Part shown: positions 24,271 to 33,176 of the stretch, piece after piece
Layout of the letters: the number at the start of each line of letters is the position of its first letter
Numbering within the stretch: position 1 is the stretch's first letter
NCBI GenBank assembly: GCA_023701125.1
Contig: JAMPXO010000044.1
Span: 1 to 36,363 of the forward strand
DNA length: 36,363 nt
DNA from: Vicinamibacteria bacterium
GTDB taxonomy: Bacteria; Acidobacteriota; Vicinamibacteria; Fen-336
Direction of reading: 5' to 3'
Notes under the pieces: model-generated
Database searches by the model: none
Seen by the model: the letters and a program-made list of their open reading frames with translations, nothing else
What the model was told of the DNA's origin: nothing
Translations under genes and position numbers: made by a program

Positions 24271-25512
24271 GTGCTCACGGCCTGCGCCGCGTTCTTCGCC
24301 CGCGCGGGTGACGCGACTCGCGCGGTCGCGCCCCATCTCGCGCTCTACGGCCTCGCCTTCGCCGCTTTCCTCGTGGCGCTGCACGCCGCCTCGCGGCTGC
24401 CGCTCGCCGGCCGCGGCCTCGGCGCCGCACTGCTGCTGGCCCTCGGCTGGCGCGCGCTGCTGGTGCCCGCGCCGCCGCTGCTCTCCGACGACGTCTACCG
24501 CTACGTGTGGGAAGGCCGCGTCCAGCGCCACGGCGGCAACCCCTACGCCTGGCGCGACCGCCCGGAGTCGGAGCGCCTCGTGCACTTGCGCGACGCCGGG
24601 TGGGAGCGCATCAACCACCGCGACTACACCGCGATCTACCCGCCGCTGTGGCAGCTCGCGGCTCGTGCGACCAGCGCGGTCCACGACTCGGTGACGGCCT
24701 TCAAGCTGCTGCTGGTCGGCTGCGAGGCGCTGTCGTGGCTGGCGCTGCTGGCGCTGCTGCGCGCGCGCGGCCAGCCCGGGTGGCGGGTGCTGATCGCGGC
24801 CTGGAACCCGCTCGCGCTGGTCGAGATCGCGGGCAGCGGCCACCTCGAGCCGGCGGCGACGTTGTTCCTGCCGCTGGCGCTGCTGTCGCTGGCCCGCGGC
24901 CGGGCCGGGGCGGCGGCGCTGGCGCTCGCCGCGGGCGCGCTGGTCAAGCTGCTGCCGGGGCTGGTGGCGCTCGCCTGGCTGCGGCGCTTCCGGCCCGTCC
25001 ACGCGATCGCGCCGCTGGCGCTGGCCGCGGTCGCGAGCTGGCCCTTCCTCGATGCGGGCGTGGGCCTGGTGCGCTCGGCGCAGGGCTACGCGGCGTTCTG
25101 GCGCTTCAACGAGAGCGGCTTCGCGCTGCTGGCCGCGCTGGTCGGCGACGCCCGCGCGCCGCAGCTCGCGGCGGCGCTGGCGCTGGGGCTGGCGGCCCTG
25201 CTGGCGTGGCGCGGGGGCGAGCCCGCGCGGGCCGCGCTGGTGCTCGTCACCGCCTTCCTGCTGCTCGGACCGAGCGCGCTGCCCTGGTACGCGCTGTGGC
25301 TGCTGCCGCTGCTGGTCGTCGTCGAGGCGCCGGCCCTGCTGCTGTTCACCGGTACCATCGCCCTCGCCTACCTCGCGCTGCCGGGCTGGCAGTCGGGCGG
25401 CGAGTGGCAACTGCCGTGGGCGTGGCGGGCACTGGAGTACGGGCCGTGCGCCGCTGTGGCGGCGGTGCAGGCGTGGCGGCTGCGATCGAGGGAGGTGCCG
25501 TGGACGCGCTGA
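24271..25512 (+). CDS. GT87/DUF2029-like integral membrane glycosyltransferase
   Basis: This protein of at least 413 residues has about 9-11 hydrophobic helices. The motif LLSDDVYRYVWEGRVQRHGG near residue 70 matches polyprenyl-phosphate-sugar-dependent mannosyl/glycosyltransferases. YPPLWQL and NPLALVEIAGSGHLEP fit the same family. The start is uncertain. GTG at 24271 is the first standard start codon, but the first helix appears to begin about ten codons earlier (RLTFAGAAL). The frame is open through a CTG at 24235 that overlaps the preceding TGA as CTGA. A non-standard coupled start is therefore possible. The 3' end overlaps the DUF2064 gene by 13 bases. It probably uses a lipid-linked sugar made with the help of the upstream gene. 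Confidence 0.8.
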   Translation: MLTACAAFFARAGDATRAVAPHLALYGLAFAAFLVALHAASRLPLAGRGLGAALLLALGWRALLVPAPPLLSDDVYRYVWEGRVQRHGGNPYAWRDRPESERLVHLRDAGWERINHRDYTAIYPPLWQLAARATSAVHDSVTAFKLLLVGCEALSWLALLALLRARGQPGWRVLIAAWNPLALVEIAGSGHLEPAATLFLPLALLSLARGRAGAAALALAAGALVKLLPGLVALAWLRRFRPVHAIAPLALAAVASWPFLDAGVGLVRSAQGYAAFWRFNESGFALLAALVGDARAPQLAAALALGLAALLAWRGGEPARAALVLVTAFLLLGPSALPWYALWLLPLLVVVEAPALLLFTGTIALAYLALPGWQSGGEWQLPWAWRALEYGPCAAVAAVQAWRLRSREVPWTR

Positions 25513-26174
25513 TCGTGTTCCTGAAGGAGCCGGTGCCCGGCCAGGTCAAGACCCGGCTGGCGCCGGTGCTGGGCGCGGAGGCCGCGGCAGCGCTCTACGC
25601 GGCGCTGGTCGACCACGCGCTGGCGACGCTGCGCGGTCCGTGGCAGGTGCTGCTGTTCGGAACGCCGGCCGAGGCCGCCCCGCGACTCGCCGCGCGCCAC
25701 GGCGTGCCCGTGCGGGCGCAGGCGGAGGGCGACCTCGGCGTACGCATGGCCGCCGCCTTCGAGGCCGCCTTCGCGGCCGGCGCCACGAGGGCGGTGATCG
25801 TCGGTACCGACTGCCTGTCGCTGCACGCGATCGACGTGGAGGAGGCGTTCGAGGCCCTCGCCGGCCACGACGTGGCGGTGGCGCCGGCGCAGGACGGCGG
25901 CTACGTGATGCTGGGCCTGCGGGTGGCGACGTCCGCGCTCTTCGCGGGCGTCGAGTGGAGCACGCCGAAGGTCATGGCCCAGACCCTGGAGCGAGTCGCC
26001 CGCGCCGGCCTCACGTTCCAGCGGCTGTCGAAGCACGGCGACCTCGACACCCTCGACGACCTCCGCCGCGACCGCGCCAGGCTCGCCGCCCTGCCGTTGG
26101 ACGCGAGCACCCGCGCGGCCCTGACCGCCGCCCTCGACGCCCCCGGACCCGCCCCGGCACCGGGTGCGCGCTAG
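25500..26174 (+). CDS. DUF2064 / TIGR04282-like nucleotide-sugar-type transferase
   Basis: This 224-residue protein has a GT-A-like fold. The N-terminal phosphate-binding segment is LIVFLKEPVPGQVKTRLAP, the metal-site-like segment is VIVGTDCLSL near 100-109, and the later motif is AVAPAQDGGYVMLGL. The family is annotated as glycosyltransferase or nucleotidyltransferase. The arsenosugar name sometimes attached to it is not supported here because no ars genes are nearby. The GTG start has GGAGG just upstream and overlaps the membrane protein's last 13 bases, so the two are translationally linked. Confidence 0.85.
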   Translation: MDALIVFLKEPVPGQVKTRLAPVLGAEAAAALYAALVDHALATLRGPWQVLLFGTPAEAAPRLAARHGVPVRAQAEGDLGVRMAAAFEAAFAAGATRAVIVGTDCLSLHAIDVEEAFEALAGHDVAVAPAQDGGYVMLGLRVATSALFAGVEWSTPKVMAQTLERVARAGLTFQRLSKHGDLDTLDDLRRDRARLAALPLDASTRAALTAALDAPGPAPAPGAR

Positions 26175-26190
26175 ACCCCGGAAGTCCCCG

Positions 26191-26210
26191 CCTCTCCCGC
26201 GTGGGAGAGG
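26191..26210. repeat. Hairpin covering a ribosome-binding site
   Basis: CCTCTCCC (26191-26198), a GCGT loop and GGGAGAGG (26203-26210) form a perfect 8-base stem. The right arm contains part of the GGAGAGGAG ribosome site of the ORF at 26221. It may terminate the upstream operon or limit translation of the small ORF, and its shape also resembles short intergenic repeats common in GC-rich proteobacteria. Confidence 0.5.
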
Positions 26211-26220
26211 AGAAACGACC

Positions 26221-26403
26221 ATGGCGACGCCCGACATCCTGACGGCGCTCCAGGGCATGGAGCAGCGACTGGCCGAGCGCATCGACGCCCGCGCCGCCGA
26301 GTTTCGGCAGGCGATTGAGGACAAGTTCGAACGAATTCGCCGCTTGCCCCCGCTCGACCGGCGGGTCAAGACGCTCGAACGCGGGGCGGCGAAGCGGGCC
26401 TGA
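26221..26403 (+). CDS. Small charged helical protein, unknown
   Basis: This 60-residue ORF starts MATPDILTALQGMEQRL and continues with heptad-like Leu/Ile/Ala spacing and many Arg/Glu, ending in KRA. It looks like a short coiled coil. An AGGAG-type site precedes the ATG, partly inside a hairpin. No signal peptide or membrane segment is present. It could be a small accessory protein; I do not recognise a family. Confidence 0.6.
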   Translation: MATPDILTALQGMEQRLAERIDARAAEFRQAIEDKFERIRRLPPLDRRVKTLERGAAKRA

Positions 26404-26428
26404 TCCGCGGGGCGAACACGACCGGGGT

Positions 26429-27055
26429 TCAGCGCAGGCCGTCGAAGAAGTCGACCTGGCCCGTCTCCAGCGAGTACTCCGCGCCGACCACGCGCAGGCC
26501 GTCCTCCTCGATCAGCCGCTCCAGGATCTCCGAGCCGTGCCGGAGCTGGCCCGCGGCAAAGCGCACGTTGGCGCGCACCGCCTCGCGCACGAGCGCATCG
26601 GGGTCGTGACCGAGGCCGAGCGCCAGCAGCCCTTCGACCGACGGCCGGACGCGGTCGACGATCGAGCGCAGGTTGCGCGACGGCTTGCCCCCGGGCTGGG
26701 CGAGCGCCTCCAGCGTCGCCGAGATGGCGCCGCACTGGGAGTGGCCGAGCACGACCACGAGCCGGGTGCCGAAGCGCTCCGCGGCGAACTCGACGCTGCC
26801 GATCTGCGAGGGCGCGACCACGTTGCCGGCGACCCGGATCACGAACAGGTCGCCGAGCCCCTGGTCGAACACCAGCTCCGCCGGCACCCGCGAATCGGAG
26901 CAGCCGAGCACGATCGCGAACGGCTCCTGGCCGGCGAGCAGCTCGGCCCGCCGCGAGTGGTTGGGCGCCGCGTCCTCGTTGCGCAGGCCGGCCACGAACC
27001 GCTCGTTGCCGGCCTTCAACCGGTGGAGCGCCTCGTCCGCCTCGATCTTCGTCAT
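26429..27055 (-). CDS. Beta-carbonic anhydrase
   Basis: This 208-residue enzyme catalyses reversible hydration of CO2 to bicarbonate, presumably in the cytoplasm since no signal peptide is seen. Zinc ligands are clear: C52 in GCSDSR, H105 and C108 in GHSQCGA. D54 and R56 of the catalytic dyad are also present. Length is normal for bacterial beta enzymes. The ATG overlaps the upstream dehydrogenase stop as ATGA, so it is translated with that gene. No bicarbonate-using pathway is next to it, so its role may be general CO2/pH balance. Confidence 0.95.
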   Translation of the reverse strand: MTKIEADEALHRLKAGNERFVAGLRNEDAAPNHSRRAELLAGQEPFAIVLGCSDSRVPAELVFDQGLGDLFVIRVAGNVVAPSQIGSVEFAAERFGTRLVVVLGHSQCGAISATLEALAQPGGKPSRNLRSIVDRVRPSVEGLLALGLGHDPDALVREAVRANVRFAAGQLRHGSEILERLIEEDGLRVVGAEYSLETGQVDFFDGLR

Positions 27056-27909
27056 CGGCCGCTCACCACCCGCGCGATCGCGCTGGAGTCGAGCCCGCCG
27101 TCGCCGCGGGCGATCGCCTCGTCGTGGACGGCCGCGATGCCGCGCGTGACCGGGAGTTCCACGCCCCGCGCCTGCGCCTCCTCGAGCATCAGCCGCAGGT
27201 CCTTGCGCGCCATCGTCACCTCGAAGAACGGCGGCGCGAACTCGCCCGTCGCGATCTTCGCCGCCCGCGCCGGCAGGAACTGGCCGGGGTTGAACTGCTG
27301 GAACAGGCCCATCGCCTCGACGGTGGAGACGCCCAGCGCGCGGGCCAGTCGGTTGACGTCGCCCAGCACGCCCGTGATGCCGATGAAGGCGAGGTTTCCG
27401 AACAGCTTGAACGCCGCCGCCCGCTCGGGACCGGGGCCGACGTAGACGACGTGGCCGGTCAGCGGCGCGAGGCTCGGCTGCAGCGCCTCGTGGCGCGCGG
27501 GATCGCCGCAGACCAGGATCACGCCGCTGCCCTCGCGGGCCTGCGGCGGGCCCATGAACACCGGCGCGTGCACGTAACGGCGGCCGCGGGTGTCCCAGCG
27601 CCGCGTGCGCTCGGCGGTCGGCGTCGGCGCGGTCGTGGTGTGGTCGACGATCCAGGTCGTCGGGTCGATCGCGTCGGCGAGCGGCTCCAGCACCGCGTCG
27701 ACGGAGGCGTCGTCGGCGAGCGTCAGGTGCAACTGTTCCGCTCCGCGCAGCGCGTCTTCGGGCCGCTCGCAGACGCGCGCGCCGTCCGCGGCCAGCGCGC
27801 GGGCCTTGTCCAGGCTGCGGTTCCACACGGCCACGGAGTGGCCCAGCTCGATCAGGTGACGGACGAAGGCGGCCCCGAGCAGTCCGGTGCCGAACCAGGC
27901 GACGTTCAT
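27052..27909 (-). CDS. NAD(P)-dependent 3-hydroxyacid dehydrogenase family
   Basis: This 285-residue protein belongs to the 3-hydroxyisobutyrate dehydrogenase / beta-hydroxyacid dehydrogenase family. It has a Rossmann start MNVAWFGTGLLG (GxGxxG-like), substrate-side FMGPPQAREGSG, and the catalytic Lys-Asn pair in AAFKLFGNLAF (near 169-179). Family members oxidise 3-hydroxyisobutyrate, tartronate semialdehyde or related short hydroxyacids, or reduce succinic semialdehyde; which one applies is not readable. GGGAGG lies six bases before the ATG, and TACCAT at 27943-27938 could be a -10 box. It is coupled to carbonic anhydrase by ATGA. Confidence 0.9.
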   Translation of the reverse strand: MNVAWFGTGLLGAAFVRHLIELGHSVAVWNRSLDKARALAADGARVCERPEDALRGAEQLHLTLADDASVDAVLEPLADAIDPTTWIVDHTTTAPTPTAERTRRWDTRGRRYVHAPVFMGPPQAREGSGVILVCGDPARHEALQPSLAPLTGHVVYVGPGPERAAAFKLFGNLAFIGITGVLGDVNRLARALGVSTVEAMGLFQQFNPGQFLPARAAKIATGEFAPPFFEVTMARKDLRLMLEEAQARGVELPVTRGIAAVHDEAIARGDGGLDSSAIARVVSGR

Positions 27910-27952
27910 GAATGCCTCCCTTGGATGACCGGGAACGATGGTAACGGACCCG

Positions 27953-29914
27953 CTACGCGCCGCCGAGGTCCTCGAGGATGTCCTTGAACTTGCGCTCCCC
28001 GCGGCTGCCGCCGGCCGTGGGCGAGCCGTCGAGCGAGTTGACGTCGGCCTGGGTCAGGTCGAGCCGCGGGGCGAAGGCCTTCTCGTGGAACTCGAGCGCG
28101 AGGCGGGAGGCAGCCTCGCGCTCCGATTCGCCCGGCCGCGGGTCGATCGAGGCGCAGGAGTACAGGCGTCCCGCGGGCCCGTAGAGGCACGCGCGCGAGC
28201 CCTCGACGGCGACAGCGAAGCCGAGCGAGGCGTCGGCCACGAGCCGCGGCGAGCCGCGTAACAGCGCGAGCGTCTCGCGCGAGAGCGGGTCGCTGCCGGC
28301 GCGGAAGGCGACGGGCAGGCGCAGGCCCGGCGCCCGCAGCGCGCCGGGGTGGACCTGCAGCGCCAGGTCGAACAGCCGCGCCGCGTCGGCAGTGCGCCGG
28401 AGGCCGTGCGCGGCCTGGGCGCCGAGCGCGGCCGCATTGGCCCGCCGCAGCGCCTCCGCCCGCGGCAGCCCGGCGATCGCGCGCTCGGCGAACGCCAGCG
28501 CGTCGGTCCGGCGGCCCTGGGCGAGTGCCACCTGGCCGTCGAAGAAGTCGAAGTAGGGGGTGAAGCCGGGCATGGTCTCGAGCTTGCGGGCCCGCGCCAG
28601 CGCGCCGGCGACGACACCCGGCCCGACCGCGTCGACATCGACGTCGACCGGGATGCCGCCGGCCAGGTACGGCCGCAGCGTGGACACCAGCAGTGGCTCG
28701 TCGATCAGCGCCGCGGCGCGGCGGCCCGAGGTCCATGCCCGCAATCCGTAGCGCCAGCTCCGCGCGCGGGCCCGCAGCGACTCCAGGCGGCGCGTCGCCG
28801 ACGCCCGTTCGGCCTCGCGCTCTGCGGCCAGCAGCGCGGCCTGGCGGTCGATCAGCGCCGCCCCGGCCTCGAGCTGCGAGGAGTCGGCGCTGGTCAGCCC
28901 GGTGCGGTCGGGGCGGTCGAGGGTGCGGCCCGTGATCCGCGCGGCCTGCTCGCCGCGCCCCGCGTAGAGCAGGAAGCGGGCGGCGCCCAACTGGGTCTCG
29001 GCCCACGTCTGCTCGTCGAGCGACGGCGGCTGGCCGTTGCGCCAGGCGAACATCTGGCGCATCGCGCCGGTGGCTTCGCCCGGCCGCCCCTGGTCGACGT
29101 AGCGCAGCATCAGGTCGAGCCACGGGTTGCTGGCGGTGCCGGCGACGAAGTGGCGGCTGGCCTCGTCGAGCAACTGCTCGGCCTCGTCGAAGCGCAGCAG
29201 CGCCAGCGCGGCGTAGGCCGCGTTCGTGTAGCTCTCGGGGTAGTGGTAGTCGCCCTTGCGGTCGACGGCCGCCGCGTCGAGGCAGGCGCGGTAGCCGGCC
29301 TCGCGCCGCTGCAGCTCGGACTCGATCGCGCAAAGCGAGGTGCGGGCCTTGGTCTGCTGATAGGAGTCGTCGCTCTTCAGGCCCGCCTCGGCCGCGCGGC
29401 GCGCCTCGTCCCAGCGCTTGAGGCGCATCAGCGGCCAGGCCCGCAGCGCCGGGCGGTCGGGGTCGTAGCTCGCGTCGTGGACCGCCAGCACCGAAAGCTG
29501 TTCGTCGTAGCGGTCCATCTCCGCCAGCAGGTTGGCGACCTGGTCGAGCATCGAGGCGTGCCACAGCCAGGGCGTGTCGGAGGTCGGGTTCTGGCCGTAG
29601 CGGGCCTCGAACAGCTTGCGGGCCTCGCGGGCGTGGCGCAGTGCCTGCGGCAACTGGCCCTCGGAGACGTGCAGCGCGTGGGCGAGCAGGAAGTGGCCGG
29701 CCCACGACCGGCGGTCCTGGCGCAGCATCGCCTCGGCCGCCTCGCGCAGCGCGATCAGCTTGCCCTCCTCGAGCAGCCGCCAGGCGGCCAGCGCGCGGGC
29801 GTCGGTGCCGAGGCCGTTGCCCGCCTCCGGGGCCGCGGCCGGCTGTGCCCCGGCCTGCCCCGCGCACAGCACCAGCGCGAGTGCGAGCGCCCGCGGCGCG
29901 CGCTTCAGCTTCAT
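27953..29914 (-). CDS. Exported TPR-like protein of the MoxR operon
   Basis: This 653-residue protein has a signal peptide ending AGAQP (cleavage near 23). A long helical part has tetratricopeptide-like spacing (about 40-480: ALHVSEGQLPQALRHAREARKLFEARYG, MRLKRWDEARRAAEAG, ALLRFDEAEQLLDEAS in pieces). A C-terminal part of about 110 residues follows (ASLGFAVAVEGSRACLYGPAGRL and SERE..LALEFHEKAF). No enzyme motif is visible. The ATG overlaps the MoxR stop as ATGA, placing it firmly in the DUF58-transglutaminase-MoxR operon. TPR proteins are common partners in such operons, where they may assemble envelope complexes. The exact family was not identified. Confidence 0.8.
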   Translation of the reverse strand: MKLKRAPRALALALVLCAGQAGAQPAAAPEAGNGLGTDARALAAWRLLEEGKLIALREAAEAMLRQDRRSWAGHFLLAHALHVSEGQLPQALRHAREARKLFEARYGQNPTSDTPWLWHASMLDQVANLLAEMDRYDEQLSVLAVHDASYDPDRPALRAWPLMRLKRWDEARRAAEAGLKSDDSYQQTKARTSLCAIESELQRREAGYRACLDAAAVDRKGDYHYPESYTNAAYAALALLRFDEAEQLLDEASRHFVAGTASNPWLDLMLRYVDQGRPGEATGAMRQMFAWRNGQPPSLDEQTWAETQLGAARFLLYAGRGEQAARITGRTLDRPDRTGLTSADSSQLEAGAALIDRQAALLAAEREAERASATRRLESLRARARSWRYGLRAWTSGRRAAALIDEPLLVSTLRPYLAGGIPVDVDVDAVGPGVVAGALARARKLETMPGFTPYFDFFDGQVALAQGRRTDALAFAERAIAGLPRAEALRRANAAALGAQAAHGLRRTADAARLFDLALQVHPGALRAPGLRLPVAFRAGSDPLSRETLALLRGSPRLVADASLGFAVAVEGSRACLYGPAGRLYSCASIDPRPGESEREAASRLALEFHEKAFAPRLDLTQADVNSLDGSPTAGGSRGERKFKDILEDLGGA

Positions 29915-30951
29915 CGCCGGGCGAGCGTCGCGCGCGCCAGCCGCTCGAACGGCTCGCGCGCCACGTCCTTCAGTACCTCGTGGATCGAGCCCACGCCGGG
30001 CGCCAGCTCCACGCGGTGGCCGAAGACCCGCGGCGCCAGCGCCTCGATGTCCTCGGCGCCCACCCAGTCGCGGCCGTGGAAGGCGGCGCGGGCCTGCAGC
30101 GCGGGCAGCATCAGCACCAGGCTGCGGGTGGAGGCGCCCTGCACGACCCGCTCGTCGGCGCGCATCGCGCGCACGACGTCGACCAGGCACTCCTGGACCT
30201 CTTCCGCGACGGCGACCGACTGGTCGATCACCGTGCGCGCGGCCAGGATCTGCGAGCGGGTCACCCGTGGCAGGTCGGCGCGCTCGACGTCGCGGCGCTG
30301 GCGCCACGACGACAGCACCTGCAGCTCCGAGTCGCGGTCGATGTGGTCCATCCGCAGCTTGAACAGGAAGCGGTCGAGCTGGGCGGCGGGCAGCGGGTAG
30401 GTGCCGGCCAGGTCGAGCGGGTTCTGGGTCGCGATCACGAAGAACAGCGCGTCGAGGCGGTGGGTGATGTTGTCGACCGTGACCTGCTTTTCGGCCATCG
30501 CCTCGAGCATCGCCGACTGCACCTTGGGCGACGTGCGGTTGATCTCGTCGGCCAGCACCACGTGGGCGAAGATCGGCCCCGGGCGGAAGTGGAACGTCGC
30601 GGTCGCGGCGTCGAACACCGTCGAGCCCGTGACGTCCGACGGCAGCAGGTCGGGCGTGAACTGCACGCGCCGGAAGTCGGCGATCTGGTCCTCGGGCCGG
30701 TCGTCCTCGATCGAGTTGCCGAGCGCCTTGGCCAGCGTGGTCTTGCCCGAGCCCGGGAAGTCCTCGAGCAGCACGTGGCCGTCGGCCATCAGCGCGACCA
30801 GCGTCAGCTCGATGAACTCGTCGCGGCCGAGCACCGCGGCCGCCATCCGCGCCCGCAGCCGCCGCGCGACCTCGCGCGCGTCGGCCAGCGTGTTCACCTC
30901 GCCCGCGGGCATCACGGCCGGCGCTTCGTTCACGTCTTCGGTCGGGTTCAT
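29911..30951 (-). CDS. MoxR-family AAA ATPase chaperone
   Basis: This 346-residue ATPase has Walker A PGSGKT (66-71), Walker B VVLADEIN (D135/E136), sensor-1 region FFVIATQNPLD, and the family segments LLPSDVTGS and AQLDRFLFKL. MoxR proteins help fold or activate metal- or VWA-containing partners and are commonly encoded with DUF58 proteins (established association). Two ATGs compete. The one at 30951 has GGAG six bases upstream and is preferred. The one at 30963 adds METR and has GAGG at nine bases. It follows the transglutaminase by 26 bases and overlaps the TPR protein by four. Confidence 0.93.
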   Translation of the reverse strand: MNPTEDVNEAPAVMPAGEVNTLADAREVARRLRARMAAAVLGRDEFIELTLVALMADGHVLLEDFPGSGKTTLAKALGNSIEDDRPEDQIADFRRVQFTPDLLPSDVTGSTVFDAATATFHFRPGPIFAHVVLADEINRTSPKVQSAMLEAMAEKQVTVDNITHRLDALFFVIATQNPLDLAGTYPLPAAQLDRFLFKLRMDHIDRDSELQVLSSWRQRRDVERADLPRVTRSQILAARTVIDQSVAVAEEVQECLVDVVRAMRADERVVQGASTRSLVLMLPALQARAAFHGRDWVGAEDIEALAPRVFGHRVELAPGVGSIHEVLKDVAREPFERLARATLARR

Positions 30952-30977
30952 CCGGGTCTCCATCTCAGGTCGCCTCT

Positions 30978-33176
30978 TCAGCGCGCGAACAGCGTCGAGG
31001 TCGGGTCCAGCCAGCCGAGCCAGCGCCGCCAGCGCGGCACCCGCTGGCGCAGCGCGGCTCGCACGGCGTGGGACGCGCCGAGCAGGGCGGCGGCCGGCGG
31101 CCGCTCGCGCGAGCCGAGCGCGGTCGCCAGGTGGCCGCGGGTCAGCTCCGTGAAAGCCGGGGCCGTCGGCATCACCCGCTGTGCGAAGCTCTCGCGGGTC
31201 TCGCCGGTCGCGCGCCGCAGGCCGACCTCGGCCAGCCGGTCGAGCGCCTCGCGGTAGGCGAGCCGCCACGCCTGCGCGGCGCGCAGCCGCGGCGCCAGCG
31301 CCCGCCACAGCTTCACTGCGTACGCGAACAGCAGGGCCGCCACCAGCAGCGCTCGCAGGCCGCGCACGAAGTCGTCCCAGGTGAACGACGGGGCGCCGTC
31401 CTCCGCTTCCTTCAGCTCGCCCTCGGTCTCGCGCAGGCTCTGGCCGAGCATGCGCTGCAGGCCGGGATCGGGGCTGTCGCGCGGTGGGTCGAGCGAGCGC
31501 TCCGGGGTGATGTCGACCACGACCCAGCCGACGCCCTCGACGAACACCTCGGGCCAGGCGTGGGCGTCGCCGCCGCGCACCAGCAGCGTCGAGCCGCTGC
31601 CGCGGTCGGACTCGGACAGCGCGTAGCCGGCGGCGACCCGGGTCGCGACCCCGCGCGAGCGGAGCAGGAACGTCGCGGCGTGCGCGAAGTGCACGCAGTA
31701 GCCGGTCTTGTCGCCGAACAGGAACGAGGCCACCGGGTCGGGCTGGTCGTCGTCGTGGCGGCTGCGGCGGGAGTAGATGCCCTCCTTGTCGAGCCACATC
31801 TTCACGGCGATCGCCTGCGCCAGCGGGTCGAGGCTCCACTCCGCGCGCAGCCCGCCGGCGACGATCTGGTCCGCCAGCTCGCGGTAGCGCGGGTCGGAGG
31901 GGGCCGCGGTGTAGTGGCGCCACTGCGCCTCGCTCCAGCCGGGCGCGCGGGCGGCGCGGCTCAGCATGCGGTCGTAGGGCAGGGTGAGCACCCGCGACTC
32001 CACGCCGTAGGCGAGGCGGAAGCGCTTGGGATCGGGGTTCTGCGCCGGCCACACCGCGGCCGGGGCATCGAGCGCGAACGGCACCGGGTGGTCGGCGAGC
32101 AGGCCGATCGTCGTGCGCAGCGAGGTGCGCTGGTCGGACAGCGGCGGCGCGGCGGCGAGCTTCTCGCGGCGGGCGGGGAAGCCGCCGATCAGGTCGGTGT
32201 CGACGTCGTCGCGGGTGGCGCGCACGAGGCGCCGGCCGTTGAACTGCGAAAACGCGGTCTGGCGCAGGTAGAAGGCCCCCGACGGCGGTGCGTACTCGCC
32301 GTGCAGCAGCAGCACCGCGACCGGGGCATCGGCGCCCGACTGCTGGTACTCGGACTTGAACGGCAGGTCGTCGCGGTCGCCGCGCCGTGCTCCGTTGCCG
32401 CCGCCGCTGCCCGGCCGCTCCGGCTTCGGCTCCCAGCCCTGCTTCGGCTTGCCCTGCAGGCCCAGCTCGCTGCCCGCCTGCGCGCGCGGCGTGCCGGTGA
32501 CGCGGACGACGAAGACCAGCGCCGCCGCCAGCAGCAGGAAGCCGGCGAGGTGCAGCGGCGCGCGCCGCCGCCGCGGCTCGTTCAGCAGCAGCGCCGCGGC
32601 CAGCAGGCCGGCGATGCCGCCCAGCACCAGCAGCACGGAGACGGGGTCGATGCCGCGCGCCCACGCCCAGTTGGAGAGCGCCAGCGGGCGGTGGACCATG
32701 CCGTCGCGGTGGCCGGCGACCACCGCCGCGAAGCCGGCCGCCACCACGCCGGCCTCGAGCACGGCCAGCGCGGGCAACCTCCGCGCGCTGGCGCGCAGCG
32801 CGACGAAGCCGGCGAGGGTCAGGCCGCACCACAACACGGCCTCGGACAACGCCAGTGCGCGGTGGGCGCCGAGCGCCAGCGGCAGCGCCGACGGCCCGGT
32901 CGCGAGCGACGCGGCGCCGGTCGCGGCCAGGCCGAGCAGCGCGCAGAGCGCGAGCAGCGCCGGCGTGCGCAACCGCGACGCGGCGGCCCGCTCGCCGAGC
33001 ACGACACCGACAGCCGTGCCACAGAACGCGGCCAACAGGCCTGACGCGCGGGTCAGCGGCCACAGCAGCAGCACGACCGAGACGCCCAGCAGGGCGGCGC
33101 GGCCGGCGAGCGCCCACGGCAGCGCCCGCCACGCGCCGTGGCGCGGCGTCGGTGGCGGCGGGGAGAACAGCGTCAT
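30978..33176 (-). CDS. Membrane transglutaminase-like protein (DUF3488/TgpA-type)
   Basis: This 732-residue protein has about six to seven N-terminal membrane helices (about 20-230), a Gly/Arg-rich linker (250-270), and a periplasmic transglutaminase-like domain with the complete triad C494 (TGYCVHFAHA), H539 (GDAHAWPEVFVEG) and D555 (WVVVDITPE). One more membrane helix lies near 607-622, followed by a cytoplasmic DUF4129-like tail. This is the TgpA architecture; the natural substrate is not settled. The ATG overlaps the DUF58 stop as ATGA. Position between DUF58 and MoxR fits the widespread three-gene module. Confidence 0.93.
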   Translation of the reverse strand: MTLFSPPPPTPRHGAWRALPWALAGRAALLGVSVVLLLWPLTRASGLLAAFCGTAVGVVLGERAAASRLRTPALLALCALLGLAATGAASLATGPSALPLALGAHRALALSEAVLWCGLTLAGFVALRASARRLPALAVLEAGVVAAGFAAVVAGHRDGMVHRPLALSNWAWARGIDPVSVLLVLGGIAGLLAAALLLNEPRRRRAPLHLAGFLLLAAALVFVVRVTGTPRAQAGSELGLQGKPKQGWEPKPERPGSGGGNGARRGDRDDLPFKSEYQQSGADAPVAVLLLHGEYAPPSGAFYLRQTAFSQFNGRRLVRATRDDVDTDLIGGFPARREKLAAAPPLSDQRTSLRTTIGLLADHPVPFALDAPAAVWPAQNPDPKRFRLAYGVESRVLTLPYDRMLSRAARAPGWSEAQWRHYTAAPSDPRYRELADQIVAGGLRAEWSLDPLAQAIAVKMWLDKEGIYSRRSRHDDDQPDPVASFLFGDKTGYCVHFAHAATFLLRSRGVATRVAAGYALSESDRGSGSTLLVRGGDAHAWPEVFVEGVGWVVVDITPERSLDPPRDSPDPGLQRMLGQSLRETEGELKEAEDGAPSFTWDDFVRGLRALLVAALLFAYAVKLWRALAPRLRAAQAWRLAYREALDRLAEVGLRRATGETRESFAQRVMPTAPAFTELTRGHLATALGSRERPPAAALLGASHAVRAALRQRVPRWRRWLGWLDPTSTLFAR

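Noticed and set aside
25500-26174. Arsenosugar biosynthesis enzyme.
   Set aside because: The sequence fits the DUF2064/TIGR04282 family, but no arsenic gene is nearby, so the specific substrate name is not supported.
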